Positions 1 through 7,142 of a stretch of 19,785 nucleotides of DNA are shown one piece after another. The notes under the pieces are model-generated. The model did no database searches. It was not told the origin of the DNA and saw only the letters and a list, made by a program, of their open reading frames with translations. The position numbers were made by a program, and so were the translations under genes. This DNA comes from Spirochaetaceae bacterium (GTDB lineage: Bacteria; Spirochaetota; Spirochaetia; Treponematales; Breznakiellaceae): positions 1 through 19,785 of the forward strand of contig JAIRPH010000019.1 in the NCBI GenBank assembly GCA_031257135.1, given 5' to 3'. Every line of letters begins with the position of its first letter. Position 1 is the first letter of the stretch.

Positions 1-1
1 C

Positions 2-118
2 AGAGTTTTGGGCAAAATGGCTCATTCCGAGCGGTCAGGCGAGTACGTTCACATCAACATTCCGGGCAACAAGAATCAGCGCATCTTTGAAGCGGGGGTG
101 CGGTATTTTTCCGGGTAG
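2..118 (+). CDS. C-terminal end of an unidentified protein (partial, 5' end outside window)
   Basis: An open frame enters from the left edge in frame 2 and ends at TAG 116-118, giving the last 38 residues of a protein. The tail reads ...SGEYVHINIPGNKNQRIF... and ends VRYFSG. It is mildly basic, with no membrane segment and no motif I can name. Codon use is like the neighbouring conserved genes, which makes it more likely to be a true gene end than chance. No hairpin followed by a T run is seen after the stop. The function cannot be assigned from 38 residues. Confidence 0.5.
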   Translation, partial: RVLGKMAHSERSGEYVHINIPGNKNQRIFEAGVRYFSG

Positions 119-145
119 TGATACTAGTTCTACTTTAACGGATGC

Positions 146-250
146 AGGAAATGTATATGAAGAAATCAGGATTGCCGCGGATATTTTATTGACCGGAAGA
201 TAGCTTCGGGATGTTATCCTAATGTCCGCAGACTTACTGAAGAGTACGAA
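146..250 (+). pseudogene. Remnant of a WYL-type transcription regulator (N-terminal HTH part only)
   Basis: A good Shine-Dalgarno site, AGGAA at 146-150, precedes ATG 157. The start reads MKKSGLPRIFY and then hits TGA. One frame over, without a gap, the sequence continues FIDRKIASGCYPNVRRLTEEYE (in two pieces: FIDRKIASG at about 187-213 and CYPNVRRLTEEYE to 250). Joined, this matches the usual start of WYL-domain regulators: a basic start, LPRI.YIDRKIASG.YPN, then L..EYEVS leading into the HTH. After residue EYE the similarity stops, so the recognition helix and the WYL domain are missing and the sequence runs into the carD promoter. The recognition is from memory of the family pattern. An N-terminal frameshift plus a large deletion make a functional product unlikely. 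Confidence 0.5.
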
Positions 251-343
251 AACTATATCGCTTTAAATAAAAACCGCAAGAGGGGTAAAAATAATTTTCT
301 TTGCGGCGATGCGTTTCAAAATGCTGGCATTGTTGAGATATAC

Positions 344-381
344 TTGTTTTTCTTCATGGATATATGGTATACTATGAACAA
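344..381 (+). promoter_or_regulatory. Predicted promoter of carD (leaderless type)
   Basis: A -35-like TTGTTT (344-349), an 18-bp spacer and -10 TATACT (368-373) are followed after 7 bases by ATG 381. A start site 7-8 bases after the -10 would fall on or next to the A of the start codon. No purine-rich ribosome site lies before 381. The -10 matches TATAAT at 5 of 6 bases; the -35 is weaker. Confidence 0.6.
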
Positions 382-926
382 TGTGCGATGAGACAAGGAC
401 ATTTCAGGTAAACCAGAAAGTGGTTTATCCTAGTCAGGGAGTCGGAATTATTACATCCATTGAGGATAGGGAATTTAAACAGGAAAAGATTCCTTATTAT
501 GTGATTTACCTTGAAGTTTCGGATATGACTATCATGGTGCCGATGAATAAAGCCGAGGATTTAGGAATTCGTCCGATTGTTGCGGAAGAAGATGCCCGGA
601 AAGCATTGGAGCTTATCGGAGAAGCCTATGAGCCGGTCCCTTCAGACTGGAAACTGCGATACCAGATGAATCTGGACCTCTTGAAAAAGGGGAGCGTCAT
701 GGATATTGCCATGATTGTACGTTCTCTCTATCACCGGAGCAAGGTTAAAGAACTGCCTATTTTGGAGCGGAAACTCTACGATTCCGCCTTAAAGCTATTG
801 GAAGATGAGATATCCTTTTCCCTCCATATACCTAAGGAACAAGTAGAAACCACAATCTTTGAGCGGCTGACCCCAAAAGAACCGGAGCCGGAGCCGGAGC
901 CTGAACCTGAGCCGGACGTTGAATAA
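381..926 (+). CDS. carD: CarD/CdnL-family RNA polymerase-binding regulator
   Basis: Proteins of the CarD_CdnL_TRCF family bind the beta subunit of RNA polymerase and stabilise open complexes at promoters. Residues about 8-65 form the family's RNA polymerase-interacting domain: FQVNQKVVYPSQGVGIITSIE, then a beta-rich stretch ending in MVPMNKAEDLGIRPIV. Residues about 70-155 are helical, as expected for the DNA-contacting C-terminal domain (the DWK.RY and K.G...DIA..VRSLYHR motifs are typical). Length is 181 aa against about 160 for the family. The excess is an acidic Pro-Glu tail (residues about 165-181) encoded by an imperfect GAGCCG hexamer repeat at about 882-917. ATG 381 is the only reasonable start: an in-frame stop lies at 375-377 and no Shine-Dalgarno is present. 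ispD starts 12 bases downstream, so the genes are probably cotranscribed. Confidence 0.93.
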   Translation: MCDETRTFQVNQKVVYPSQGVGIITSIEDREFKQEKIPYYVIYLEVSDMTIMVPMNKAEDLGIRPIVAEEDARKALELIGEAYEPVPSDWKLRYQMNLDLLKKGSVMDIAMIVRSLYHRSKVKELPILERKLYDSALKLLEDEISFSLHIPKEQVETTIFERLTPKEPEPEPEPEPEPDVE

Positions 927-938
927 AGGTTTGGCATA

Positions 939-1661
939 GTGGTAGCAGTGGTTATCAGCGCGGCAGGCTCTTCCCGCAGGATGGGAGGCGTCAAGAAAGA
1001 GTATCGCCCCTTAGGACGGGACTGTCTTGACGATGAAGGGAAGCCGCTTACCGTATTAGGAGGGGCGGTTTCGGCGTTTGCCGCTTCGCCGAGAATAGAC
1101 GTTATCGTTCTTGCGGTTCCCTCAGAGCCGGAAACCGGCGAAGGGGTTGCCCGCAAGAGCCTGCCCGCCCGGTTTTTGAAGCCTGATGCAATGCCGCGGA
1201 TTCTCTTTGTTCCGGGAGGCAAAAATCGCCGAGCGTCGGTTCACCATGGGCTTGTTCTTTTATCAGCTTATCGCCCTGATTATGTGCTTATCCACGACGG
1301 CGCCAGACCCTGGGTAGACGAAACCTTGATAAACCGCATCATCGACGCCGTGATACAGCACAAAGCGGCGATCCCGTATATGCCTTTAATTGAAACCCCA
1401 AAGGAAATCGACGAACGCGGTTTTATCCGGCGTCACTTAACGCGGGCGGCTGTAGGGACCGCTCAAACCCCGCAAGGCTTTGCGTATCCAGAAATCCTCG
1501 CGGCCCATGAGCAAGCCGCGGACCGGGAACTCCGGGCGGCGGTCGAATATACCGACGATGCGGAAGTCTGGGGCGAGTTTATCGGTCCGGTGGCGGTTGT
1601 TCCGGGAACTCAGGCGAACCGGAAAATAACCTTCCCGGAAGATTTGGAAATATCGGGATGA
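939..1661 (+). CDS. ispD: 2-C-methyl-D-erythritol 4-phosphate cytidylyltransferase
   Basis: IspD joins CTP to methylerythritol 4-phosphate to form CDP-methylerythritol in the cytosolic MEP isoprenoid pathway. The nucleotide-binding start ISAAGSSRRMGGVKKEY (residues 6-22) holds the expected arginine and lysine. Further family motifs are PGGKNRRASVHHGL (92-105), VLIHDGARPWV (116-126), TPKE (153-156), TRAAVGTAQTPQGF (168-181), TDDA (205-208) and the closing PGTQANRKITFPEDL (222-236). At 240 aa it is complete and slightly longer than the E. coli enzyme because of loops near residues 27-37 and 62-86. The start is GTG 939, with AAAGG at 925-929 nine bases upstream. The stop overlaps the ispF start (ATGA). 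Confidence 0.95.
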   Translation: MVAVVISAAGSSRRMGGVKKEYRPLGRDCLDDEGKPLTVLGGAVSAFAASPRIDVIVLAVPSEPETGEGVARKSLPARFLKPDAMPRILFVPGGKNRRASVHHGLVLLSAYRPDYVLIHDGARPWVDETLINRIIDAVIQHKAAIPYMPLIETPKEIDERGFIRRHLTRAAVGTAQTPQGFAYPEILAAHEQAADRELRAAVEYTDDAEVWGEFIGPVAVVPGTQANRKITFPEDLEISG

Positions 1662-2173
1662 TCCGGATCGGCCTTGGACGAGACCTGCACCGGCTGGTTC
1701 AGGGACGGCGTTTTCTCCTCGGGGGCGTCGAAATTGCCGCGGATCGGGGCGAGCTGGGTCATTCCGATGGGGACGTATTAACCCATGCGGTAATCGATGC
1801 GCTGTTAGGCGCGGCCGGTTTGGGCGATATCGGCGAGTTCTTTCCGCCTTCTCAGCCGGCTTGGAAAGATGCGGATTCTCTGAAACTGCTGGAATTTACC
1901 TTCGCTCAAGTAAAACAAGCGGGCTGGAACCTTGTCAATCTTGACTGCGTGGTTGTCTGCGATAAGCCTAAGATACTTCCCTATCGGGAGGATATTCGGG
2001 CATCTCTGGGGGCGGTCTTAGAGACTGCCCCGGACGCGGTTTTCGTCAAAGGCAAAACTAATGAAGGACTCGGTCCTTTGGGAGACGGCTCGGCAGTAGA
2101 GGCTTTAGCGGTTTGCCTGCTGGAAAAAAATGAGGACTCCCCTAAAACAAAAGACTCGCCAAAGAAGGGATAG
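1658..2173 (+). CDS. ispF: 2-C-methyl-D-erythritol 2,4-cyclodiphosphate synthase
   Basis: IspF cyclises CDP-methylerythritol 2-phosphate to methylerythritol cyclodiphosphate, releasing CMP; it normally works as a trimer with one zinc per site. The metal ligands are visible as D9 and H11 (GRDLHRL) and H43 in GHSDGDVLTHAVIDALLGAAGLGDIG. The substrate loop FPPSQPAWKDADS and the nucleotide-contacting KGKTNEGLGPLG (131-142) are present. At 171 aa it is about 12 residues longer than usual; the extra tail KNEDSPKTKDSPKKG is charged and low in complexity. Its last 32 coding bases overlap the end of the opposite-strand TraB-like gene. The start overlaps ispD by 4 bases, so translation is probably coupled. 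Confidence 0.95.
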   Translation: MIRIGLGRDLHRLVQGRRFLLGGVEIAADRGELGHSDGDVLTHAVIDALLGAAGLGDIGEFFPPSQPAWKDADSLKLLEFTFAQVKQAGWNLVNLDCVVVCDKPKILPYREDIRASLGAVLETAPDAVFVKGKTNEGLGPLGDGSAVEALAVCLLEKNEDSPKTKDSPKKG

Positions 2174-3329
2174 ACAGCACATTCCCGACGGCTCCGCCGA
2201 GCGAGGAAAGAAAAAAAACCAGCAGAGCCTTGGTGATGCGGTTTCGGTAAATGCCCTTCAAACTGAGCGCGTCTTCAGCGATGGTTTCGGTGTCAGATAC
2301 CCGGGGCTTGCGTAAAGAAACCTCCGCGAGACCCGAAAAAAAACCCACCGAAATAATTGGACTGATCGTGCCGATAGGCGCGCCGATAAACGAAACCAAC
2401 ACCGAAAGAGGATGCCCCAAGGCGATCAGCGCGCCTAAAGCCGCAAGAGACCCGTTCAGCAGAACCCACCGGAACAGCATCGCAAGGCTCATCCCGGGAC
2501 CTGCCTTGATAAACCCAAGAACGACGCACAAGACAATGAAAACCGGCAAAGCCCAAGGAACGATCTTCCCGACGGACGAAGCCGCGGGAATTTTATCCAA
2601 ATCCGAAACGTCCGGCGAAGCGGTTCCAGCGGACAGCTTTTCCAAGTGAGCCTTAATCCCCGGCAGATGCCCCGCGCCGACTACCGCGACCTGTTTTTTT
2701 GCCGTCCCGTCTCCGCCGCTGGTCCAAATCTTCGCCGCGAGGTAACGGTCCCGCTCGTCAATTAAGGTTTCCTTCACTTCCGGCAGATATTCAGCCAATT
2801 CCGTCATCATTCCTTCAAGCTCGTTTCGCTTTTTCAGATTTTCAATCTCTTCTTCGCTGGGCTTTTCAGGGGAAAACGCGCCGGCTAAGAGAGACGCCAA
2901 CAGTTTGCATTTGCTCCACAAGCCGCATCGCGTCCAAGCCCGGCGAAGGGTAATCTGTACTTCCCGGTCGCAGAGGCTGTAGGGAACGCCTAAGTCCAGC
3001 GCGGTATCTACCGCGGTTTTCATTTCTTCTCCGGGTTTGACCCCCAGTTCCGCGCCGATGCGCCGCTGAAACCCGGACAATACCAGATTGACGATGAGCA
3101 GAAAGCCTTTGCCTTCTCTAAAAACCTTGGCTAAATCTAAGGTTTCCCAATGTTCTTTTTCGGCGATTGCTTTATATCGCCCTTCGTCGAGTTCGACGCA
3201 GACCATATCAGGCTGTTCTTCCCGGATTATGCGGCTGACCTCATCGATGCTTTCACGGGAAACGTGGGCGGTCCCGATGAGTATGATTTCCCTGCCGTTA
3301 AGGGAGACGGTTACACGAGTATCATTCAT
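2142..3329 (-). CDS. TraB/PrgY-family membrane protein
   Basis: The protein belongs to the TraB/PrgY (TIKI-like) family; PrgY blocks peptide pheromone activity in enterococci, and metalloprotease activity is proposed for relatives. In this gene the function is unknown. Visible family motifs, counted from ATG 3329, are ILIGTAHVSRES (16-27), VELDEGRY (45-52), CDREVQITLRRAW (120-132), DERDRYLAAKI (191-201) and VAVVGAGHLPGIKAHL (214-229). Residues about 257-395 hold about four hydrophobic segments (257-275, 283-303, 306-333, and the C-terminal end), so an N-terminal soluble domain is anchored by a C-terminal membrane domain. Length is 395 aa, normal for the family. An upstream ATG at 3347 lies before the -10 and lacks a good ribosome site, so I prefer 3329. 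Confidence 0.88.
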   Translation of the reverse strand: MNDTRVTVSLNGREIILIGTAHVSRESIDEVSRIIREEQPDMVCVELDEGRYKAIAEKEHWETLDLAKVFREGKGFLLIVNLVLSGFQRRIGAELGVKPGEEMKTAVDTALDLGVPYSLCDREVQITLRRAWTRCGLWSKCKLLASLLAGAFSPEKPSEEEIENLKKRNELEGMMTELAEYLPEVKETLIDERDRYLAAKIWTSGGDGTAKKQVAVVGAGHLPGIKAHLEKLSAGTASPDVSDLDKIPAASSVGKIVPWALPVFIVLCVVLGFIKAGPGMSLAMLFRWVLLNGSLAALGALIALGHPLSVLVSFIGAPIGTISPIISVGFFSGLAEVSLRKPRVSDTETIAEDALSLKGIYRNRITKALLVFFLSSLGGAVGNVLSIPSLASLLF

Positions 3330-3342
3330 TGCGGACAGTATA
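3329..3342 (-). promoter_or_regulatory. Predicted -10 of the TraB-like gene (leaderless type)
   Basis: Reading the minus strand, TATACT occupies 3342-3337 and the ATG begins at 3329 after 7 bases, placing the expected start site at or beside the A of the ATG. The -35 position (3365-3360, TTCCCT) is poor. No Shine-Dalgarno precedes the ATG. Confidence 0.45.
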
Positions 3343-3415
3343 CCCATTTCCGGGACGAGAGGGAATAGGCTTTTCTAATATTTAGGTTTATTTACCAAAA
3401 AGTGGTTTATATTCG

Positions 3416-3454
3416 TTGACAATAAGCTGTTTCTGTAGTATTCTTTGAAAATAA
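3416..3454 (+). promoter_or_regulatory. Predicted promoter of the MalT-like regulator (near-leaderless)
   Basis: A perfect -35 TTGACA (3416-3421), a 17-bp spacer and TATTCT (3439-3444) are followed by ATG 3454 after 9 bases, predicting a 5' leader of zero to a few bases. An in-frame TTG at 3445 would start upstream of the predicted RNA 5' end and is therefore not favoured. Confidence 0.65.
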
Positions 3455-6012
3455 TGGTCAATAGCAATGCGCCGATAGTTCCGGGGAATCAACTGTATCT
3501 GGAACGGCTTAATGTCCATGAACTGCTTGAGCAGGCTGTTGAAAGTCCGCTGGTCACCGTGATAGCCGGCGCGGGTTACGGCAAAACCTACGGGGTCTAT
3601 TCGTTTCTACAAAAATACCGGGCTGTGACCGCTTGGATGCAGATTTCTGAACGGGACAACTTTGAAGTCCAGTTTTGGGAAAATTTCGTGCGGACTATCG
3701 CGTTCATCAGCGAGCGAAGCGCGGCGCAACTCAGAGAAACCGGCTTTCCCGCTACAAAACGCCAGTTTGAACGGTATGTGTCAGTGCCGTATACCGACAT
3801 CGTTCCTGACGTAAAGTATATTTTCGTGTACGACGATTTCCACCACATCCGCAACAAAGGAGTTCTGCGCTTTTTTGAGCGGTCTATGGCTTCGCCTTTT
3901 TCAAACATTACTTCTATTTTGATTTCCCGGACTGAGCCTGACATCTGCCTGACTCCGCTCTTTTCAAAAGGACTGCTTGCCAAAATAACCGAAGATGATT
4001 TACGGTTCAACCGGAAAGAGATGACCGACTATTTCGCCATGCAGGATATCCGGCTTTCCCCGGAAGCCGAAGATTCGCTCTACCGGGATACCGAAGGGTG
4101 GGCTTTCGCTATCCACCTTGCGGGGCTGTCCCTCAAAAAAGGCGCGGAAAGCCCGGAATACGCCCGTTCTTTGATGAAACGCAACATTTTCAACTTGATA
4201 GAAACTGAACTCTTTGCGGGCATATCCGGGAGGCTTCAGCGGTATCTGGTCAAGCTATCGCTTATCGAGCATTGGCCTCTGGAACTGCTCAACGAGCTTG
4301 CGGAAAACAGCGACGTCGTTGAAGAGATGCGGCGCATCGGCACCCTCGTCCGGTACGATACCTACCTGAACGCCTACCGGATACACCCTCTGCTTTTACA
4401 GTATCTGATCGGCAGACAGGATATGCTCGCTCCAGCGGAAAAAAAGAACGTGTACATAAAAACCGGCACGTGGTGTTTGAAGCACAATCTCAAATTCGCC
4501 GCAGTGAGCTGTTATGAAAAAGCCGGCGATTACAACGGCGTCATTAAGGTTGCGTATATGATGCCGATGGTGATGGCCCGGGATATTGCGCGATTTCTGC
4601 TGGATATAACCGCCCGCGCGCCTAAGTCCGCGTATGAACGGGACGCCACGATGCACGTTTTGTATGTGCGGCTTCTTATGACCATAGGACATCTCGAAGA
4701 AGCGTTGAAACGGTGTTTAGAAGTGATCGCGCAATTTGAGGCGATGCCCCCTTCGGCGTATTCGCATCGGGTGCTGTTCGGTATGTATACGAATCTCGGG
4801 TTTCACGGGCTGATTACCTGTTTGTACACCGAGCGTTACGATTTCAATCTCTGTTTTGAGCGGGCGTCGCTGTATTTTCCCACAAGCGGATTAACTTCAG
4901 GGATAAGCATCGCAATAGACATCAGCTCGTATCTGTGCAGAGTCGGCGCATCCGAAAAGGGGCATATCGAACAGTTTATCTGCGGAATAAGCCGATCGAT
5001 ACCGTTTGTGTCTTCCTATATGGACGGCTGTATGACAGGCTATGACGATTTGGCTCATGCTGAAGCCGCCTATTTTCAGGAAGAGATGGACGCGGCGGAA
5101 AAGCACGCTTTGACCGCGATTTTCAAAGCCCGTAAAAGCAAACAGTATGAAGTTGAAACCCGTTCGCTGTTCTATCTTTTGCGTATACATCTTGCTTTCG
5201 GAAACTGCGTCAAGATTCAGGAAGTTCTCAAAGAGCTGTCAGCCCAGCTCAATACGCCGGCGTACATAAACCGCTATGTGCTGTACGATATTATTACCGG
5301 CTGGTATTACGCGCAGATCGGGCAGTTCAAACAGCTTCCTAAGTGGCTTACCAACGAGTTTGAAGCAAGCGATTTGAACTCGCTGGTTCATGGACTTGAA
5401 ACGCTGGTAAAGCTGAAGTATCTGCTTTCTGAAAAACGCTATTCCGTAGCGTTGGCGGCTTTGGAAAATCAGACCAATCGGTACGGATTGAGCGCGTTTC
5501 TTTTCGGGAAGATCGTTCTGCCCGCGATGGAAGCGGTGTGCTGGTATCAGCTTCGGAAAAAAGAGAAAGCCTACGCTCTGCTGAAACGCGCGTACGGTCT
5601 TTCCGCTCCGAATGAACTGACGATGATATTTATCGAGCTTGGAAAGGATATGCGCGCTCTTACCGAGTCCGCGCTGAAAGACGGGGTTTCCGATATTCCC
5701 CGGGCGTGGCTTGAGAAGATCAGCCGGAAGTCCGCGGCTTACGCGAAGAAGCTCTACACGGCGGCGAAAGCCTATGAAGCCCAGCACGGCGAGTCTCGGC
5801 AGGAGTTTCGGATAGAACCGCTGTCCCGCCGGGAAACGGCTATTTTAACCGGACTTTCGCAGGGGCTTACCCGGGAGGAGATTGCGGACATTTCCGCGCT
5901 TTCGGTCAATACCGTAAAAAGCATCATCAAGAGCGTATACGCCAAGCTCAATGCAGTAAACCGCGCTGATGCAATCCGTATCGCTACCCTCGCGGGCATC
6001 CTGAAAAAGTAG
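3454..6012 (+). CDS. MalT-like LuxR-family transcription regulator (STAND ATPase)
   Basis: This is a large signal-sensing transcription activator of the MalT/LuxR type, which binds ATP and an inducer, oligomerises and activates promoters. An N-terminal NTPase domain carries Walker A AGAGYGKT (residues 38-45) and Walker B IFVYDDFHH (123-131), with ILISRTEPD as the sensor-like strand. The middle, about 340-770, is a run of helical pairs of the TPR-like kind expected for the ligand-sensing solenoid. The last 65 residues are a LuxR HTH: LSRRETAILTGLSQGLTREE then IADISALSVNTVKSIIKSVY and KLNAVNRADAIR. At 852 aa it is close to MalT (901). It is alone in its unit and divergent from the TraB-like gene. 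The inducer and targets are unknown; the maltodextrin genes over 11 kb away are possible targets but nothing ties them directly. Confidence 0.9.
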   Translation: MVNSNAPIVPGNQLYLERLNVHELLEQAVESPLVTVIAGAGYGKTYGVYSFLQKYRAVTAWMQISERDNFEVQFWENFVRTIAFISERSAAQLRETGFPATKRQFERYVSVPYTDIVPDVKYIFVYDDFHHIRNKGVLRFFERSMASPFSNITSILISRTEPDICLTPLFSKGLLAKITEDDLRFNRKEMTDYFAMQDIRLSPEAEDSLYRDTEGWAFAIHLAGLSLKKGAESPEYARSLMKRNIFNLIETELFAGISGRLQRYLVKLSLIEHWPLELLNELAENSDVVEEMRRIGTLVRYDTYLNAYRIHPLLLQYLIGRQDMLAPAEKKNVYIKTGTWCLKHNLKFAAVSCYEKAGDYNGVIKVAYMMPMVMARDIARFLLDITARAPKSAYERDATMHVLYVRLLMTIGHLEEALKRCLEVIAQFEAMPPSAYSHRVLFGMYTNLGFHGLITCLYTERYDFNLCFERASLYFPTSGLTSGISIAIDISSYLCRVGASEKGHIEQFICGISRSIPFVSSYMDGCMTGYDDLAHAEAAYFQEEMDAAEKHALTAIFKARKSKQYEVETRSLFYLLRIHLAFGNCVKIQEVLKELSAQLNTPAYINRYVLYDIITGWYYAQIGQFKQLPKWLTNEFEASDLNSLVHGLETLVKLKYLLSEKRYSVALAALENQTNRYGLSAFLFGKIVLPAMEAVCWYQLRKKEKAYALLKRAYGLSAPNELTMIFIELGKDMRALTESALKDGVSDIPRAWLEKISRKSAAYAKKLYTAAKAYEAQHGESRQEFRIEPLSRRETAILTGLSQGLTREEIADISALSVNTVKSIIKSVYAKLNAVNRADAIRIATLAGILKK

Positions 6013-6056
6013 CCCTTCTGCAACCGCTTTCCCGCGGCAGGCTTCGGCGTCAGACA

Positions 6057-6440
6057 TCAAAACTGTCCGGCGTAAAAGGACGCCACGCCTTCACCGCCCT
6101 CGCGCCCGACGAGAGATGAGGAAGACCGCGCCGGTAACGATTCCCGATCGGGTTTCTCGTAATCGTTAATAACTTCCCGGTCTATTATATCCTCGTAGAG
6201 TTCTTTCAATGAATGTTTTATGAGCGACGATAGGTCATTATCCGCCATATAAAAATCGCCCGGTATTTGCCTTTACGCAGGCGGTAGTATGTCCGCTCCA
6301 GAGTTTGCGATGCTCTGAGTTGTTTCACTTCAAAAAGGCGAAGAAACCGCCTTTACGAAGTCCCGCCATTCCTCTATACTGAAACCGGGAAGGAATTTGC
6401 CGGTCATAAGGCGTTTAGGAGCATTGACATAGTAAAGATA
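6057..6440 (-). pseudogene. Broken RelE/ParE-type toxin gene
   Basis: Three adjoining minus-strand segments add up to a RelE/ParE-like toxin. From about 6440 the frame reads ...VNAPKRLMTGKFLPGFSIEE..WRDFVKAVSSPF then TGA at 6332-6330. Shifting frame at the T5 run (6336-6332), it continues EVKQLRASQTLER, TYYRLRKGKYRAIF. Shifting back at a second T5 run (6255-6251), it returns to the first frame as YMADNDLSSLIKHSLKELYE and on to a stop at 6057. The blocks SPFEVKQL, YYRLRKGKYRAIF and I.H..KELYEDI fall in the order and spacing of RelE/ParE proteins. No start codon remains; the 5' end merges with the promoter of the ABC module. No partner antitoxin was found. The family call is from pattern memory. 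The tail after residue EDI (below about 6186) may be non-native. Confidence 0.45.
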
Positions 6441-6459
6441 ATGGCGTATAAGAATTATA
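6424..6459 (+). promoter_or_regulatory. Predicted promoter of the ABC transporter (leaderless type)
   Basis: TTGACA (6424-6429), a 17-bp spacer and TATAAG (6447-6452) are followed after 6 bases by ATG 6459. An in-frame ATG at 6441 sits between the two hexamers and so would not be in the transcript. Confidence 0.65.
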
Positions 6460-7142
6460 TGGACGGAAACATAGTGGAAATTGAACGTATTTATTACGCT
6501 TATGATAAGAAAAACATGGTTTTAACGGATTTTTCGTTGAAAATTAAAAAAGGGGTTATTGCGGCTATACTTGGGCATAATGGAGCCGGAAAAACGACTC
6601 TTCTCAGACTGCTTGGGAAACTTATAAAACCTCGCAAAGGAACCATTCAATGGAATATATCGAAGGAGGAACGGATTGAATATATGCCTGAAGGGTTAGG
6701 GCTTTATCCCCGGTTATCAGGCTATCAAAATATGGAATTGCAGTTTTTAAGCGTTAATAAAAAGCCGGATAAAGAAATAATACGGTCAATTATCAATAGA
6801 ATTGATCTTGGAGACCATACGAAAAAATTAACCGGCTATTATTCAACCGGCATGAAACGGCGTATGTCTTTGGCGTGCGCGCTGATAACAACGCCGCGGT
6901 TACTATTAATGGACGAGCCGTTTATGGGAATCGATCCGGTAAGCCAAAAAATAATGATCGATGTAATACATGAATACAAAGGACACAATACGATCATAAT
7001 AACAACCCATGACCTTAATCTGGTAAAAAATATTTGTGATAGTTTTGTTATTATTCAAAACGGAAAGGTTGTTTATACTTCGGTTGAAAATGAGGATATA
7101 AACAATGTCGAAACAATTTATTTTCAATATGCGGGAAAATAA
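6459..7142 (+). CDS. ABC transporter ATP-binding protein
   Basis: This is the ATPase of an ABC-2-type exporter; it powers the permease encoded directly downstream. Counted from ATG 6459, Walker A is GHNGAGKTT (about residues 38-46), the signature is a degenerate STGMKRRMSLACAL (about 130-143), Walker B with the catalytic glutamate is LLLMDEPFMGID (about 149-160), and the H-loop is IITTHD (about 181-186). Length, 227 aa, is normal for a stand-alone exporter subunit. The start at 6459 gives the usual short lead-in (IVEIERIYYAY) and agrees with the promoter; the longer 6441 start adds only MAYKNY. The gene is strikingly AT-rich and rich in ATA and AAA codons compared with both neighbours, a sign of recent transfer. 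The substrate is unknown; small exporters of this kind often move drugs, peptides or lipids. Confidence 0.9.
   Translation: MDGNIVEIERIYYAYDKKNMVLTDFSLKIKKGVIAAILGHNGAGKTTLLRLLGKLIKPRKGTIQWNISKEERIEYMPEGLGLYPRLSGYQNMELQFLSVNKKPDKEIIRSIINRIDLGDHTKKLTGYYSTGMKRRMSLACALITTPRLLLMDEPFMGIDPVSQKIMIDVIHEYKGHNTIIITTHDLNLVKNICDSFVIIQNGKVVYTSVENEDINNVETIYFQYAGK

Noticed and set aside
776..1222. A 148-codon minus-strand open frame with a Ser-Gly repeat
   Set aside because: It is antisense to the end of carD and the start of ispD; the Ser-Gly run is just the complement of the Pro-Glu repeat.
3385..3410. Direct repeat GGTTTAT (3385-3391 and 3404-3410) before the MalT-like promoter as an activator site
   Set aside because: It is short and AT-rich, and it does not resemble known MalT boxes. 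Spacing alone is not enough evidence.
5239..5787. A 182-codon minus-strand open frame
   Set aside because: It is antisense to the MalT-like gene, with no start signal and low-information protein sequence.
6334..6354. Hairpin AAAGGCG / CGCCTTT as a possible attenuator of the ABC operon
   Set aside because: It lies about 70 bases upstream of the predicted promoter, has no T run, and is inside the toxin-like remnant.
6269..6357. 9-bp direct repeat GCCTTTACG (6269-6277 and 6349-6357) as insertion scar
   Set aside because: Both copies lie within the broken toxin gene rather than at the edges of the ABC module, and flanks do not match.
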